46,714 bases of DNA from Bacteroidota bacterium (GTDB lineage Bacteria > Bacteroidota > Bacteroidia > Bacteroidales > UBA4417): positions 1 to 46,714 of the forward strand of contig JAKLFM010000020.1 in the NCBI GenBank assembly GCA_022711175.1, in the 5' to 3' direction. Below, piece by piece: positions 8,327-16,557 of this stretch (positions within the stretch are counted from its first letter, which is position 1; each line of letters begins with the position of its first letter). Made by a program: the position numbers and the translations under genes. The notes under the pieces are model-generated. The model did no database searches and was not told the origin of the DNA. It saw nothing but the letters and a program-made list of their open reading frames with translations.

Positions 8327-9256
8327 CTATTTCTTGCTTGACTTGAAGAGGAACTCTTTCTCCTCTTTTGACAGGGTAGTATATCCTGATTTGGCTATTT
8401 TATCGAGTATTTCATCAATTCTTTGCTGGTCATGAGCTTTACGGGCATTGTATTCCTCATCCGTTAAAGGTTTAGCTGACTGATGAACCTTTCTGAATTT
8501 CACTGTTTTTGGATTTTTTTTCCTTCTGCTTGCTAATGATGAACGGTTGAACACATCAAAAATGCGGGATGGATCCAATCTGTTCCTGAGCAGCAGCATA
8601 TAAGCAATTCCCCATAAAGCTCCGCCAAGGTGAGCAAAATGTCCACCGGCATTGCCGGAGCGTATCATCAGCAAATCGGTGATAACCATAAAGATTGCAA
8701 TATATTTAATTTTCACTTTGCCTATCAAAAGGAGGTTTATCACATAATCCGGCACTGTAAATGAGATCATGATTACGACTGAAAGCACTGATGCTGAGGC
8801 GCCAATAGCCACTGCTTGTGGAAGGCTTTGTGCAAATACAGGAAATATATTGAAAGCTGCCATGTAAACAAGGCCACCCGCAAGTCCGCCAAAAAGGTAG
8901 CTTGCCAGTAATTGCCTGTTTGTCAGGAATTCAAGGAAAATTTTACCAAACCAATAGAGCCATAACATATTAAAAAGGAGGTGCCAGAAATCGAGATGTA
9001 AGAACATATAGCTGATAATGGTCCATGGCCTGGAAGCGAAACCGGATATTTGTGCCGGTAATGCCAGCCAGTTTGTGATAAATGTCAGCCAGATCGTTTC
9101 AGTATCCTTGCCAGGTTCCCTGAATAGAAATGCGATTACACTTCCAAAATTGACGAGGAACCATACCAGAACATTTATTAACAGTAACTTAGAAAGTACA
9201 CCGCTGCTTTTAAGAAAGGTCCTTAGTCGGTCGGCCGGTGATTGGGTTGAGTACAT
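8327..9256 (-). CDS. Rhomboid-family intramembrane serine protease with C-terminal extension
   Basis: 309 residues with about six membrane segments. The HLLFNMLWLYWFG motif is the oxyanion/loop region, GASASVLS carries the catalytic Ser and AHLGGALWG the catalytic His. About 85 cytoplasmic residues follow, charged, including DEEYNARKAHDQQRID and SKEEKEFLFKSSK. This tail is one I recognise from Bacteroidota rhomboids (DUF6576-like). The enzyme cuts transmembrane substrates, which are unknown here. It is paired with another rhomboid 18 bp upstream. Confidence 0.9.
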   Translation of the reverse strand: MYSTQSPADRLRTFLKSSGVLSKLLLINVLVWFLVNFGSVIAFLFREPGKDTETIWLTFITNWLALPAQISGFASRPWTIISYMFLHLDFWHLLFNMLWLYWFGKIFLEFLTNRQLLASYLFGGLAGGLVYMAAFNIFPVFAQSLPQAVAIGASASVLSVVIMISFTVPDYVINLLLIGKVKIKYIAIFMVITDLLMIRSGNAGGHFAHLGGALWGIAYMLLLRNRLDPSRIFDVFNRSSLASRRKKNPKTVKFRKVHQSAKPLTDEEYNARKAHDQQRIDEILDKIAKSGYTTLSKEEKEFLFKSSKK

Positions 9257-9274
9257 GAGCAGTTTATCAACGTG

Positions 9275-10147
9275 TTATTGCCAATATTGATTGTGTCTTT
9301 TTCTGTCAGTATATCTCCATAACAGAATTAGAAGAACTCCGAAAATCATACCGCCAAGATGGGCAAAGTGGGCTATATTATCACCGGTTTGCCTTAAACC
9401 AAAAATAAGTTCAAGAACTCCGTAAAATATTACAAACCATTTGGCTTTCATGGGGAAAAGGAAGTATATATAAATCATAGAATTTGGGAAGATCATACCA
9501 AACGCAAGCAGCAAACCATAAATAGCTCCTGAAGCACCAACAACAACCGGCTGATTGAGAAAATGCTCCTTGTACTCTGAAATGAAGTTGACACATCCCT
9601 GCAATGCCTGCACATTGTTATGATCCTGGATCAGAATGCCATAGTTGTTCTCAAATGTTTTAAACTGAGACCATATTTCGCCTGAATACTCATTCACAAT
9701 GAATTTGTGCGATGAAACAAACGAATTAAGCGATTCAAAGCCGGGGCTGGCAATAAATCCGTTCATGGCACTTACCACCGGATTAATCTGGAAATAATAT
9801 ATTACGTAGTGCACAAGGGCTGCACCAATGCCTGTAATAAAATAGTAAACTATAAATCTCTTTCCACCCCAGTAGTTTTCAAGAGCACTGCCAAACATCC
9901 ATAAAGCAAACATGTTAAAGAAAATGTGCGAAACACTGCCATGCATAAACATGTAGGTGATAAATTGGTAAGGATGGAATTGTTGCGATGAAAAATAATG
10001 CAACCCGAGTATTTCAACAAGGTCGATATTTCTGGTGTTTTGCAGAAAAATCGTAGCCAGGAATAGCAATACATTAATAATCAGCAGATTTTTTACAACC
10101 GGTGGCAAAACTCTGAAACCTGTGGGACTATACTGTTCGTAGCTCAT
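9275..10147 (-). CDS. Rhomboid-family intramembrane serine protease
   Basis: 290 residues, about six membrane segments. Key motifs are HIFFNMFALWMFG, GASGAIYG (catalytic Ser) and AHLGGMIFG (catalytic His). Between the third and fourth membrane segments is an insertion of about 75 polar residues, probably periplasmic, lacking in the neighbouring rhomboid. The two genes are tandem (18 bp apart) but differ in architecture, so they are likely old paralogues with separate substrates. It starts 14 bp after mutL. Confidence 0.92.
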   Translation of the reverse strand: MSYEQYSPTGFRVLPPVVKNLLIINVLLFLATIFLQNTRNIDLVEILGLHYFSSQQFHPYQFITYMFMHGSVSHIFFNMFALWMFGSALENYWGGKRFIVYYFITGIGAALVHYVIYYFQINPVVSAMNGFIASPGFESLNSFVSSHKFIVNEYSGEIWSQFKTFENNYGILIQDHNNVQALQGCVNFISEYKEHFLNQPVVVGASGAIYGLLLAFGMIFPNSMIYIYFLFPMKAKWFVIFYGVLELIFGLRQTGDNIAHFAHLGGMIFGVLLILLWRYTDRKRHNQYWQ

Positions 10148-10161
10148 AGCATGAAGAATAA

Positions 10162-12006
10162 TTACTGAAATAATTTCTCAATTTCGCGAATGGCAAGGAC
10201 TCTGACAATCTTGCTGCCATCGGCAGCAATTTCAGGAATCTGGCATGCAAAAAGCTCATCCACAATCAATTGCATTTCCTGTGGCTTCAATGAACGGTTA
10301 AACTTCATTGCAATATCTTTGGCAACAACAGCAGCCACTCCCGGTTGTTTTCCAAGTGCAAGCAATGGCTTGTTATTTTTAAAATTCTCAATGAGGCTTT
10401 CTATCAGGCCTTCGGGGTTTAATGGATTATGAGATGCCGGCAGGCATTGCAACACGTATGTACCTGAGCCAAGGCTACTAATTTCGAATCCAATATTGCC
10501 AAGTTCCTCTATTATCTCATCGAGTATTGATGCATCTCCTGGTGCGAGGTGCACAGTGTGAGGGTACAGACATTGTTGTTTCTCAACTTTGTGTGACGAG
10601 AGTTTCGAGGTAAGTTTTTCATATTCAATCCGTTCAATTGCTTTTTGCTGATCAATTACCATCATTCCTGAACGAACAACCGCAACTATAAAACGGTTAT
10701 GTACCTGTAAAAGTTTTGCCGTTGTTTCCGGGAGCTCACTTTTGTTTTCAAACAACCTGCTTTCTTCCTTTCCACCTGATGCAATTTCAGTAGTTTCTGT
10801 CGAAATCAAGCCGGTACTCAGTTCCGTTTTATTAATCTCAAAAAGCTGTTCCCATTCCTTCCGGTTGGCTGATATGCCAGCCTTGACAGATGGTTTCGGT
10901 GATGCGAACGGATTGTATTCGGGATTAATCGATATAGTTGGTGGTTTAGGCTGGTACCCTTTTGGCATGTTAATGTTGAACCCCGGCTCCGCATCAAAAT
11001 CGAGAGTAGGTGAAATTCCAAACATCCCGAGTGATTGCTTAACTGCAGCGCGAACCGCCGAATACACGAGTTGCCCGTACTGGAAATTGACTTCTGTCTT
11101 GGTTGGATGGATGTTCACGTCGATAGAACCGGGATCAACACCTACATTTAGGAAATAAGTGGGGTAGGAGGAATCCGGTATTAATTCCTGATAAGCCTGT
11201 TCAACAGCATGATTGAGGTATGCGTGCCTGATAAACCGGCCATTGGCAAAAAAATACTGTTCGCCTCTTGTTTTTCGGGCAGTTTCAGGCTTGCCAACAA
11301 AACCGGAGATATTTACCTGTTCGGTTTTTAATTCAACCGGAACTAATTTTTCATTCATAGGATTGCCAAATATATTGACAATCCTTTGCTTGAAGTTAGT
11401 CTTATTGAGCTGGAATACAGGCTTTTCATTATGATGCAGTGATATTTCAATGTCAGGATGGACCATTGCAACCCGCTGAAATTCTTCGATGATATGACGA
11501 AACTCAAGAACGTCCGATTTTAGGAAATTACGTCGTGCCGGAACGTTAAAAAACAGGTTTTTTACAGCAATAGAAGTTCCGGCAGGACAGGTGGTTTCCT
11601 CCTGAGACTTCACTTTCGAGCCTTCAATAACCAGTAAAGTTCCAAGTTCATCGGATTCTTTCCTCGTTTTCATTTCAATGTGGGCAATAGCGGCAATGGA
11701 AGCGAGTGCTTCGCCCCTGAAACCGAGTGTCCTGATTGAGAAAAGGTCCTTTGCATTCTCAATTTTTGATGTTGCATGACGCTCAAAACTCATTCTGGCA
11801 TCGGTTGGCGACATGCCGCAGCCATTATCAATAACCTGGATGAGGGTTTTACCGGCATCTTTGATTATAACACGTACCGAAGTCGCTCCGGCATCAATGG
11901 CATTCTCAAGAAGCTCCTTCACAGCCGATGCCGGGCGCTGTATAACCTCGCCAGCAGCTATTTGATTGGCAACCGAATCTGGAAGTAACCTGATAATATC
12001 GGGCAT
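10162..12006 (-). CDS. mutL: DNA mismatch repair protein MutL
   Basis: MutL links MutS mismatch recognition to strand processing. It has 614 residues. The GHKL ATPase is intact: ENAIDAG (35-40), DNGCGM (60-65), GFRGEALASI (95-104), and the NVHPTK-like NIHPTKTEV (298-306). A Pro-rich linker (about 330-425) leads to the C-terminal dimerisation domain. The expected metal-binding endonuclease motif reads DQQKAIERIEYE (452-463), and the last segment (ACQIPEIAADG) lacks the usual Pro-x-Gly-Lys/Arg-Pro pattern, so nuclease activity is uncertain. It heads a run with two rhomboids, an EEP protein and uvrB. Confidence 0.97.
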   Translation of the reverse strand: MPDIIRLLPDSVANQIAAGEVIQRPASAVKELLENAIDAGATSVRVIIKDAGKTLIQVIDNGCGMSPTDARMSFERHATSKIENAKDLFSIRTLGFRGEALASIAAIAHIEMKTRKESDELGTLLVIEGSKVKSQEETTCPAGTSIAVKNLFFNVPARRNFLKSDVLEFRHIIEEFQRVAMVHPDIEISLHHNEKPVFQLNKTNFKQRIVNIFGNPMNEKLVPVELKTEQVNISGFVGKPETARKTRGEQYFFANGRFIRHAYLNHAVEQAYQELIPDSSYPTYFLNVGVDPGSIDVNIHPTKTEVNFQYGQLVYSAVRAAVKQSLGMFGISPTLDFDAEPGFNINMPKGYQPKPPTISINPEYNPFASPKPSVKAGISANRKEWEQLFEINKTELSTGLISTETTEIASGGKEESRLFENKSELPETTAKLLQVHNRFIVAVVRSGMMVIDQQKAIERIEYEKLTSKLSSHKVEKQQCLYPHTVHLAPGDASILDEIIEELGNIGFEISSLGSGTYVLQCLPASHNPLNPEGLIESLIENFKNNKPLLALGKQPGVAAVVAKDIAMKFNRSLKPQEMQLIVDELFACQIPEIAADGSKIVRVLAIREIEKLFQ

Positions 12007-12079
12007 TTATTTACCTGCTTTTTACTTTTGTTAAAATGAGGACAACGATCTTGATGATACAATACAATCAATGTACCTG

Positions 12080-12349
12080 TCATAGAAAGAAAATGAGATA
12101 GAGAAGAAGAGCTACAAGTGCAATGGCAAAAAGCAAATTTCTCATATTCCGGTTTGTTCGGGTAGTAGTGTTCCTGCGCCTGGCCCATAATTCATTCATC
12201 TGTTGACGCATATCCGGCTCACTTTTATTGCTATCCTGCTCACGCACTTTTTTCAGCTTTTGTTCAAATTCCTCCTGCTGTTTGTTATAAAACAAAGGCT
12301 TGTAATTAAACTGCCTTGGTTTACTCGTTTTGAATCCAATAAGAGCCAT
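12080..12349 (-). CDS. Small tail-anchored membrane protein, function unknown
   Basis: 89 residues. The N-terminus has RQFNYKPLFYN, a central charged helix (about 24-60) that could form a coiled coil, an Arg-rich segment (56-68), and one C-terminal membrane helix (about 70-89) ending FFL. The basic stretch before the helix predicts the body stays in the cytoplasm. It precedes mutL by 73 bp on the same strand and a promoter box lies just upstream, so it is probably the first gene of the mutL-uvrB operon. I do not know its role. Confidence 0.65.
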   Translation of the reverse strand: MALIGFKTSKPRQFNYKPLFYNKQQEEFEQKLKKVREQDSNKSEPDMRQQMNELWARRRNTTTRTNRNMRNLLFAIALVALLLYLIFFL

Positions 12350-12406
12350 GATCTTGTGAATTTAAGTGAGGTTACCTATGCCGGTAAAGCCGTAAAGCTC
12401 TGTTCG

Positions 12407-12414
12407 CAAAGTTA
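12407..12414 (-). promoter_or_regulatory. -7 box for the mutL-uvrB operon
   Basis: On the minus strand this reads TAACTTTG, matching TAnnTTTG. It gives a leader of about 50 nt before 12349. The divergent box at 12430-12437 is only 15 bp away. Confidence 0.5.
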
Positions 12415-12429
12415 GCTCAAATTTTTATG

Positions 12430-12437
12430 TATGTTTG
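12430..12437 (+). promoter_or_regulatory. -7 box for the GroES-like gene
   Basis: TATGTTTG matches TAnnTTTG. It overlaps an upstream in-frame ATG at 12427, so that ATG cannot be the start if this promoter is used. This supports ATG 12496. Confidence 0.5.
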
Positions 12438-12495
12438 TACTTTGAACGTAAATGTAGCCTTTGTGGCTTCTTCCAATCCAAGCCTTGGTTCATGT

Positions 12496-12867
12496 ATGAA
12501 TAAACTGGATAAACTCATAGTTGTTGGCGATAAAGTGCTTATAAAGCCTAAGGTTATTAATAACCGGACAAAAGGAGGCCTCTTACTTCCCCCGGGATAT
12601 GCTGAAAAAGAGGAATTGCAGACGGGGTATATTGTAAAAATTGGACCTGGCTATCCAATACCTTATATAATTGACGAAGACGACGAACCATGGAAGAGGC
12701 ATGGCGAGGAAAAAGTACGTTATATCCCGCTTCAAGCAAAAATTGGTGACATGGCCATTTTCATTCAAAAAGGAGCTGCCGAAATCGTTTACAATGGCGA
12801 GAAATACTTTATCGTTCCGCAGCATTTGATATTATTGCTCGAACGTGATGAGTCAATGTTCGAATAG
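12496..12867 (+). CDS. GroES/Cpn10-like co-chaperone family protein
   Basis: 123 residues from ATG 12496. The N-terminal half resembles Cpn10: VVGDKVLIKPKV, a KGGLLLPPGYAEKEELQTGYIVKIGPG stretch like the mobile loop and beta barrel. The rest is a longer acidic insertion (DEDDEPWKRHGEEK) and a barrel ending HLILLLERD. It is not next to groEL and differs from ordinary GroES in length, so it is a divergent paralogue found in Bacteroidota rather than the main co-chaperonin. Which partner it binds is unknown. A longer reading frame from 12427 overlaps the promoter and is unlikely. Confidence 0.75.
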   Translation: MNKLDKLIVVGDKVLIKPKVINNRTKGGLLLPPGYAEKEELQTGYIVKIGPGYPIPYIIDEDDEPWKRHGEEKVRYIPLQAKIGDMAIFIQKGAAEIVYNGEKYFIVPQHLILLLERDESMFE

Positions 12868-12872
12868 CTGGC

Positions 12873-12896
12873 AAAAAAAACCCGGTAAGAACCGGG
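12873..12896 (-). terminator. Intrinsic terminator of the DUF6580 gene
   Basis: The stem CCCGGT (12881-12886) / ACCGGG (12891-12896) with a 4-nt loop is preceded on the plus strand by eight A residues. Read on the minus strand it is a hairpin followed by a U tract, placed 26 bp after the DUF6580 stop. Confidence 0.75.
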
Positions 12897-12922
12897 AGAA
12901 AACTTTTTCAGCAGAAAGGAAT

Positions 12923-13450
12923 CTATGCTTTCTCGGGAAGCGAAATCCTGTTGTTGATGAGGTAAAGAGCTCCAAAAAGTAATCCATTGTAAAACAGATC
13001 GCCCAGCATACCGTTCCAAAGAAATGGCAATCCGGCAACATATGCTGTGATTAGTCCGGCGGCATCTCTCGAGTATGGAACAAGCCCCGAATACCAAACA
13101 GCAAAGTTGGTAATCAGGAAAAACAGCACCGAAGATGCGAGCGAAAACCCAGTGATATTAATTACTGACGGGTTCCGCCTTACAAGGAACCCTAAGGTTG
13201 CAATGAGCACAAAACTTGCGTAAACAGCAATCATTGTGCTGTGAAATCCAAGCAATAAATCACTCAGGAAGAGAGCTGCCAGCGGAATAACAATTGCAAG
13301 TTCTTTTCTTCTGATGTAAGTGCCTCCAAAGAGGGCAATCGCTGCAATGGGTGTGAAATTGGGCCAGTGCGGGATCAGGCGCATCAAAGCACCTGCAACT
13401 ATCAGTGAAATAACGAGATATAAGCTTTGAGAAACTTTTTTGTCTTTCAT
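12923..13450 (-). CDS. DUF6580-family integral membrane protein
   Basis: 175 residues, about five membrane helices. The signature PHWPNFTPIAAIALFGGTYI (26-45) and SDLLLGFHSTM are typical of the DUF6580 family, which looks like the substrate-binding (S) subunit of ECF vitamin transporters. The substrate is unknown, and I see no riboswitch upstream to suggest one. The gene stands alone with its own -7 box (13476-13483) and terminator. Confidence 0.75.
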   Translation of the reverse strand: MKDKKVSQSLYLVISLIVAGALMRLIPHWPNFTPIAAIALFGGTYIRRKELAIVIPLAALFLSDLLLGFHSTMIAVYASFVLIATLGFLVRRNPSVINITGFSLASSVLFFLITNFAVWYSGLVPYSRDAAGLITAYVAGLPFLWNGMLGDLFYNGLLFGALYLINNRISLPEKA

Positions 13451-13475
13451 TTTTCAAAAATCATATGTATGGCAG

Positions 13476-13483
13476 CAAAAATA
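13476..13483 (-). promoter_or_regulatory. -7 box of the DUF6580 gene
   Basis: On the minus strand it reads TATTTTTG, a match to TAnnTTTG, about 25 bp before the ATG at 13450. Confidence 0.4.
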
Positions 13484-13628
13484 GTAAAATCCATCGCATA
13501 ACATTCATGATTATTTATTTGATTAGCAACATAACATTGTTTATAACACTTTTTATCTAAAATCTTACAGTACAGCTATTTGTACCTTCACAAAGGTAAT
13601 TTAAACTGATCTCCCCGAAAATAATCCC

Positions 13629-13636
13629 TAATTTTG
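13629..13636 (+). promoter_or_regulatory. -7 box of the amidohydrolase gene
   Basis: TAATTTTG matches TAnnTTTG, 20 bp before ATG 13657. No convincing -33 TTG at the usual spacing. Confidence 0.45.
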
Positions 13637-13656
13637 AAGCGCAAAGTCATTCACCG

Positions 13657-15324
13657 ATGGAATCACTCACTAAAATTCTAAGGATTTTTCTGTTTAGTTT
13701 GCTTACTGCAAGCGCAGTCATAATGAATTCATGCCATGATATGAAACATCCTGCCGATCTTATCATCTATAACGCAAACATATATACCTGCGACAGTGCA
13801 TTTTCAGTAGCACAGGCGGTTGCAATAAAAGACGGTCTGATAATTTCACTGGGAACAACCGATTATGTCCTTAGCAGGTACGGATCAGACGATCAGATAA
13901 ATGCAAAAGGAAAATATGTTTATCCGGGATTTATTGATGCCCACTCGCATTTTTACGGGCTCGCAAACATGCAGCGCTATGCCGATCTGTCGGGAGCAGG
14001 TTCATTTGAAGAAGTGATTTCAATTATACGTCAGTGGCACACCGATTATCCGTCGGAATGGATTTTGGGTTTCGGCTGGGACCAGAACAAATGGCCGGGG
14101 AAACAATTTCCGTCCAATTCATTGCTCGATAAACATTTTCCGGGTGTGCCAATACTGTTGACCCGCATCGATGGGCATGCTGTGCTGGCAAGTACAGAAG
14201 CTATTAATCGTTCGCAATTGGGAGTCATCCCGCAAGGGGAGGCGATTTATAACAATGGCAAATTAACAGGTGTATTTCTCGAAAGCACTGCCGACAAAAT
14301 AAAAGCTGCTGTACCACAGATTTCGGAGATGGAAACTGAATCAAATCTTATGAAGGCATCCGAATTGTGTTATGCTGCCGGACTCACCAGCGTAACAGAT
14401 GCAGGTCTTGATGCCGCTGATATTCAAAGGCTAAGGCAACTTCAGGATGCGAAAAAACTATTGTTGCGTATTAATGTTATGCTCAACCCGACCGAAGAGA
14501 ATTTTGAGCAATATTTGAGCAAAGGCATTATCACTACTCCCGTTCTGACAATCAGATCGATAAAGTTATATGCTGATGGCGCATTAGGATCAAGAGGCGC
14601 CTGCCTTCGGAAACCATATACTGATGACCAGAGAACAAAAGGGATGATGGTGATTTCGGAAAACAAAATGGAAGAGTTTTGTAAAAAAGCTTTTGATGCA
14701 GGATTCCAGGTGTGTACGCACGCCATAGGCGATTCAGCAGTTGGATTTGTATTGCGCCAGTATGCCGGCTTCCTCAAAGGGAAAAACGACAGGCGATGGA
14801 GGATTGAACACGCTCAGGTTGTTGATCCTCAAGATATTGATTTATTTGGTGATTTTAATATTGTACCTTCCATCCAGGCTACGCATGCTACATCTGATAT
14901 GGGCTGGGCTTACGAACGCCTCGGGGCGAGAATTAAGTACGCATATGCTTACAAGCAGTTGCTCCGACAAAACGGGTGGCTGCCCAATGGCACTGACTTC
15001 CCAATTGAAGCTATTGACCCTTTGAAAACATTCTATGCCAGTGTTGCCCGTAAGAATAATGAAGGTAAACCCGCCATGGGATTCCAGTCCGAGAATGCGC
15101 TTAGCAGAATCGAAGCATTGAAGAGCATGACGATATGGGCAGCCAGGGCATCATTTGACGAGAAAGCAAAAGGAAGCATCGAGGCTGGTAAATTTGGAGA
15201 TCTGGTGATTATGGATCAGGACCTCATGAAAGTAAGTGAAGATCAGCTTCTGAAAACAACTATTCTATATACAGTGATTGGTGGAAAGGTGGTTTACGAT
15301 TCTGCGCACCAACCCAGGCAATGA
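13657..15324 (+). CDS. Amidohydrolase (YtcJ-like) lipoprotein
   Basis: 555 residues. A signal peptide ends in a lipobox-like VIMNSC, so the enzyme is probably anchored outside the inner membrane. The metal-dependent amidohydrolase fold follows: YPGFIDAHSHFYG (metal His pair), KLYADGALGSRGA, THAIGDSAV, RIEHAQVV, and NGTDFPIE near the end (metal Asp). The C-terminal segment AGKFGDLVIMDQDLMKV returns to the beta-sandwich domain. YtcJ-type enzymes hydrolyse amide-like bonds in small molecules; the substrate here is unknown. It is convergent with the Nudix gene, 17 bp apart. Confidence 0.88.
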   Translation: MESLTKILRIFLFSLLTASAVIMNSCHDMKHPADLIIYNANIYTCDSAFSVAQAVAIKDGLIISLGTTDYVLSRYGSDDQINAKGKYVYPGFIDAHSHFYGLANMQRYADLSGAGSFEEVISIIRQWHTDYPSEWILGFGWDQNKWPGKQFPSNSLLDKHFPGVPILLTRIDGHAVLASTEAINRSQLGVIPQGEAIYNNGKLTGVFLESTADKIKAAVPQISEMETESNLMKASELCYAAGLTSVTDAGLDAADIQRLRQLQDAKKLLLRINVMLNPTEENFEQYLSKGIITTPVLTIRSIKLYADGALGSRGACLRKPYTDDQRTKGMMVISENKMEEFCKKAFDAGFQVCTHAIGDSAVGFVLRQYAGFLKGKNDRRWRIEHAQVVDPQDIDLFGDFNIVPSIQATHATSDMGWAYERLGARIKYAYAYKQLLRQNGWLPNGTDFPIEAIDPLKTFYASVARKNNEGKPAMGFQSENALSRIEALKSMTIWAARASFDEKAKGSIEAGKFGDLVIMDQDLMKVSEDQLLKTTILYTVIGGKVVYDSAHQPRQ

Positions 15325-15341
15325 TATTGAATATGATTATT

Positions 15342-16043
15342 TCAGGCTATTTCTTTAATTATTGCAAGAAACTCGCTGAAAATCATTGCTGTAGCTCCCC
15401 ACATAAAATGTCCGCCTACCTCAAAACCGGGAGCATTGAAGGTGAGGCCTTTGCCATAATGAAACATTTTTTCGCCTACTGCATGCTCACCGCATAATTC
15501 AAACAGGCTGAACGTGATAACCTTTTGAACTTCAACCGGGTCATTGATAATTTGCGGCACTTGATGAGTAATTGCCACAAAAGGATGTACAATATAGTTG
15601 CTGCGCGAAATAAACAAGGGTGAGAGTTCGCCGCAGAATTCAAGTTCCATTGTATCAATACCAATCTCTTCCCGGGCTTCCCTGAGTGCAGTAGAATAGT
15701 TGTCAGCATCATCGCGTTCTTTTCTACCACCCGGCAGGCTTATTTGTCCGGAGTGAGCCCCTTCATACTCATTTCGGAGAATTACAATTGTAGAAATACT
15801 GCCTTGTTCAGGATAAAGCACAATGAGTACACTGCTCTCCACAGCATCATTCGTTTCAATAGTATTCTCAAGTTCCCTTAGCCTGATAACAGGTGCAAGC
15901 TTATATTGAGCATCTTTTCCCGGCAGTTTTCCTGATAACCTATTAATGAGCTTCTGTCGGAATGCGTTTGTATCCGCAAATAGTGCGGCATAATCAGGTT
16001 GTTTCGGCATGCGCACAGAAATGGTATATTTTTTGTATTCCAA
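15342..16043 (-). CDS. Nudix hydrolase, CoA pyrophosphatase type
   Basis: 233 residues. The Nudix box lies in PGGRKERDDADNYSTALREA and continues REEIGID, the form seen in CoA pyrophosphatases (NudL/YeaB). These split coenzyme A or its derivatives into phosphopantetheine and 3',5'-ADP. The preceding segment ILRNEYEGAHSGQISLPGG is also typical of this subgroup. Residues 1-70 form an N-terminal extension with an Arg-rich region. A broader (deoxy)nucleoside diphosphate hydrolase role is the alternative. It stands alone, divergent from clpS. Confidence 0.88.
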   Translation of the reverse strand: MEYKKYTISVRMPKQPDYAALFADTNAFRQKLINRLSGKLPGKDAQYKLAPVIRLRELENTIETNDAVESSVLIVLYPEQGSISTIVILRNEYEGAHSGQISLPGGRKERDDADNYSTALREAREEIGIDTMELEFCGELSPLFISRSNYIVHPFVAITHQVPQIINDPVEVQKVITFSLFELCGEHAVGEKMFHYGKGLTFNAPGFEVGGHFMWGATAMIFSEFLAIIKEIA

Positions 16044-16218
16044 GAAAGGTGACGAAAATAGTTCTTTTTCCTAATATGGAAAGATTATGATCTAGTCATA
16101 TCAGTTTAAACATGCACTATCCATTTGCAATCAGAAGATATCACAGCTAATTGAAAAATGCATGGTCTTCACTGCAAAATGGATTCGGCAAAAATGAATA
16201 ATCCTGCCAAAAATAGAA

Positions 16219-16226
16219 TATCTTTG
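16219..16226 (+). promoter_or_regulatory. -7 box of clpS
   Basis: TATCTTTG matches TAnnTTTG and sits 24 bp before an in-frame ATG at 16251. It lies inside the longest clpS reading frame, which argues that translation starts at 16251 rather than upstream. Confidence 0.5.
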
Positions 16227-16250
16227 TACGTAACAGATAGCAATCAGATA

Positions 16251-16523
16251 ATGGTGGAACAAAAACCTTTTTTCGAAGAAACCACTGATACAGGGCACGC
16301 CCGTTGCAGCGAACTGATTTTGTACAACGACGACTTCAACACGTTCGAGTATGTAATCAATTCGCTTATTGAGGTATGCGGCCACGATCCGGATCAAGCC
16401 GAACAAGCTGCATTAATCGCACATTTAAAAGGTAAATGTGGAGTAAAAACGGGTGATAAGGATTATCTCAAACCAATGTGTAACGAACTAAATCATAGAA
16501 ACCTCACAGCAAAAATCAGCTGA
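16251..16523 (+). CDS. clpS: ATP-dependent Clp protease adaptor ClpS
   Basis: ClpS delivers N-degron substrates to the ClpA/ClpC-ClpP protease. The core is clear: LILYNDDFNTFEYVI (residues about 20-34 from this start) and HDPDQAEQAALIAHLKGKCG. The tail ends in polar residues. I chose ATG 16251 (90 residues) because a promoter box lies at 16219-16226 and the usual N-terminus is short. Alternative in-frame ATGs are at 16158, 16179 and 16194. The clpC gene at 31893 in this window is a possible partner. The M48 protease gene follows 34 bp downstream. Confidence 0.88.
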   Translation: MVEQKPFFEETTDTGHARCSELILYNDDFNTFEYVINSLIEVCGHDPDQAEQAALIAHLKGKCGVKTGDKDYLKPMCNELNHRNLTAKIS

Positions 16524-16557
16524 CCATTTTTTATAAATAATAAAAACACCAATTATT

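Noticed and set aside
13451..13656. Cobalamin or other riboswitch upstream of the DUF6580 gene
   Set aside because: The region is plain AT-rich DNA without conserved aptamer sequence.
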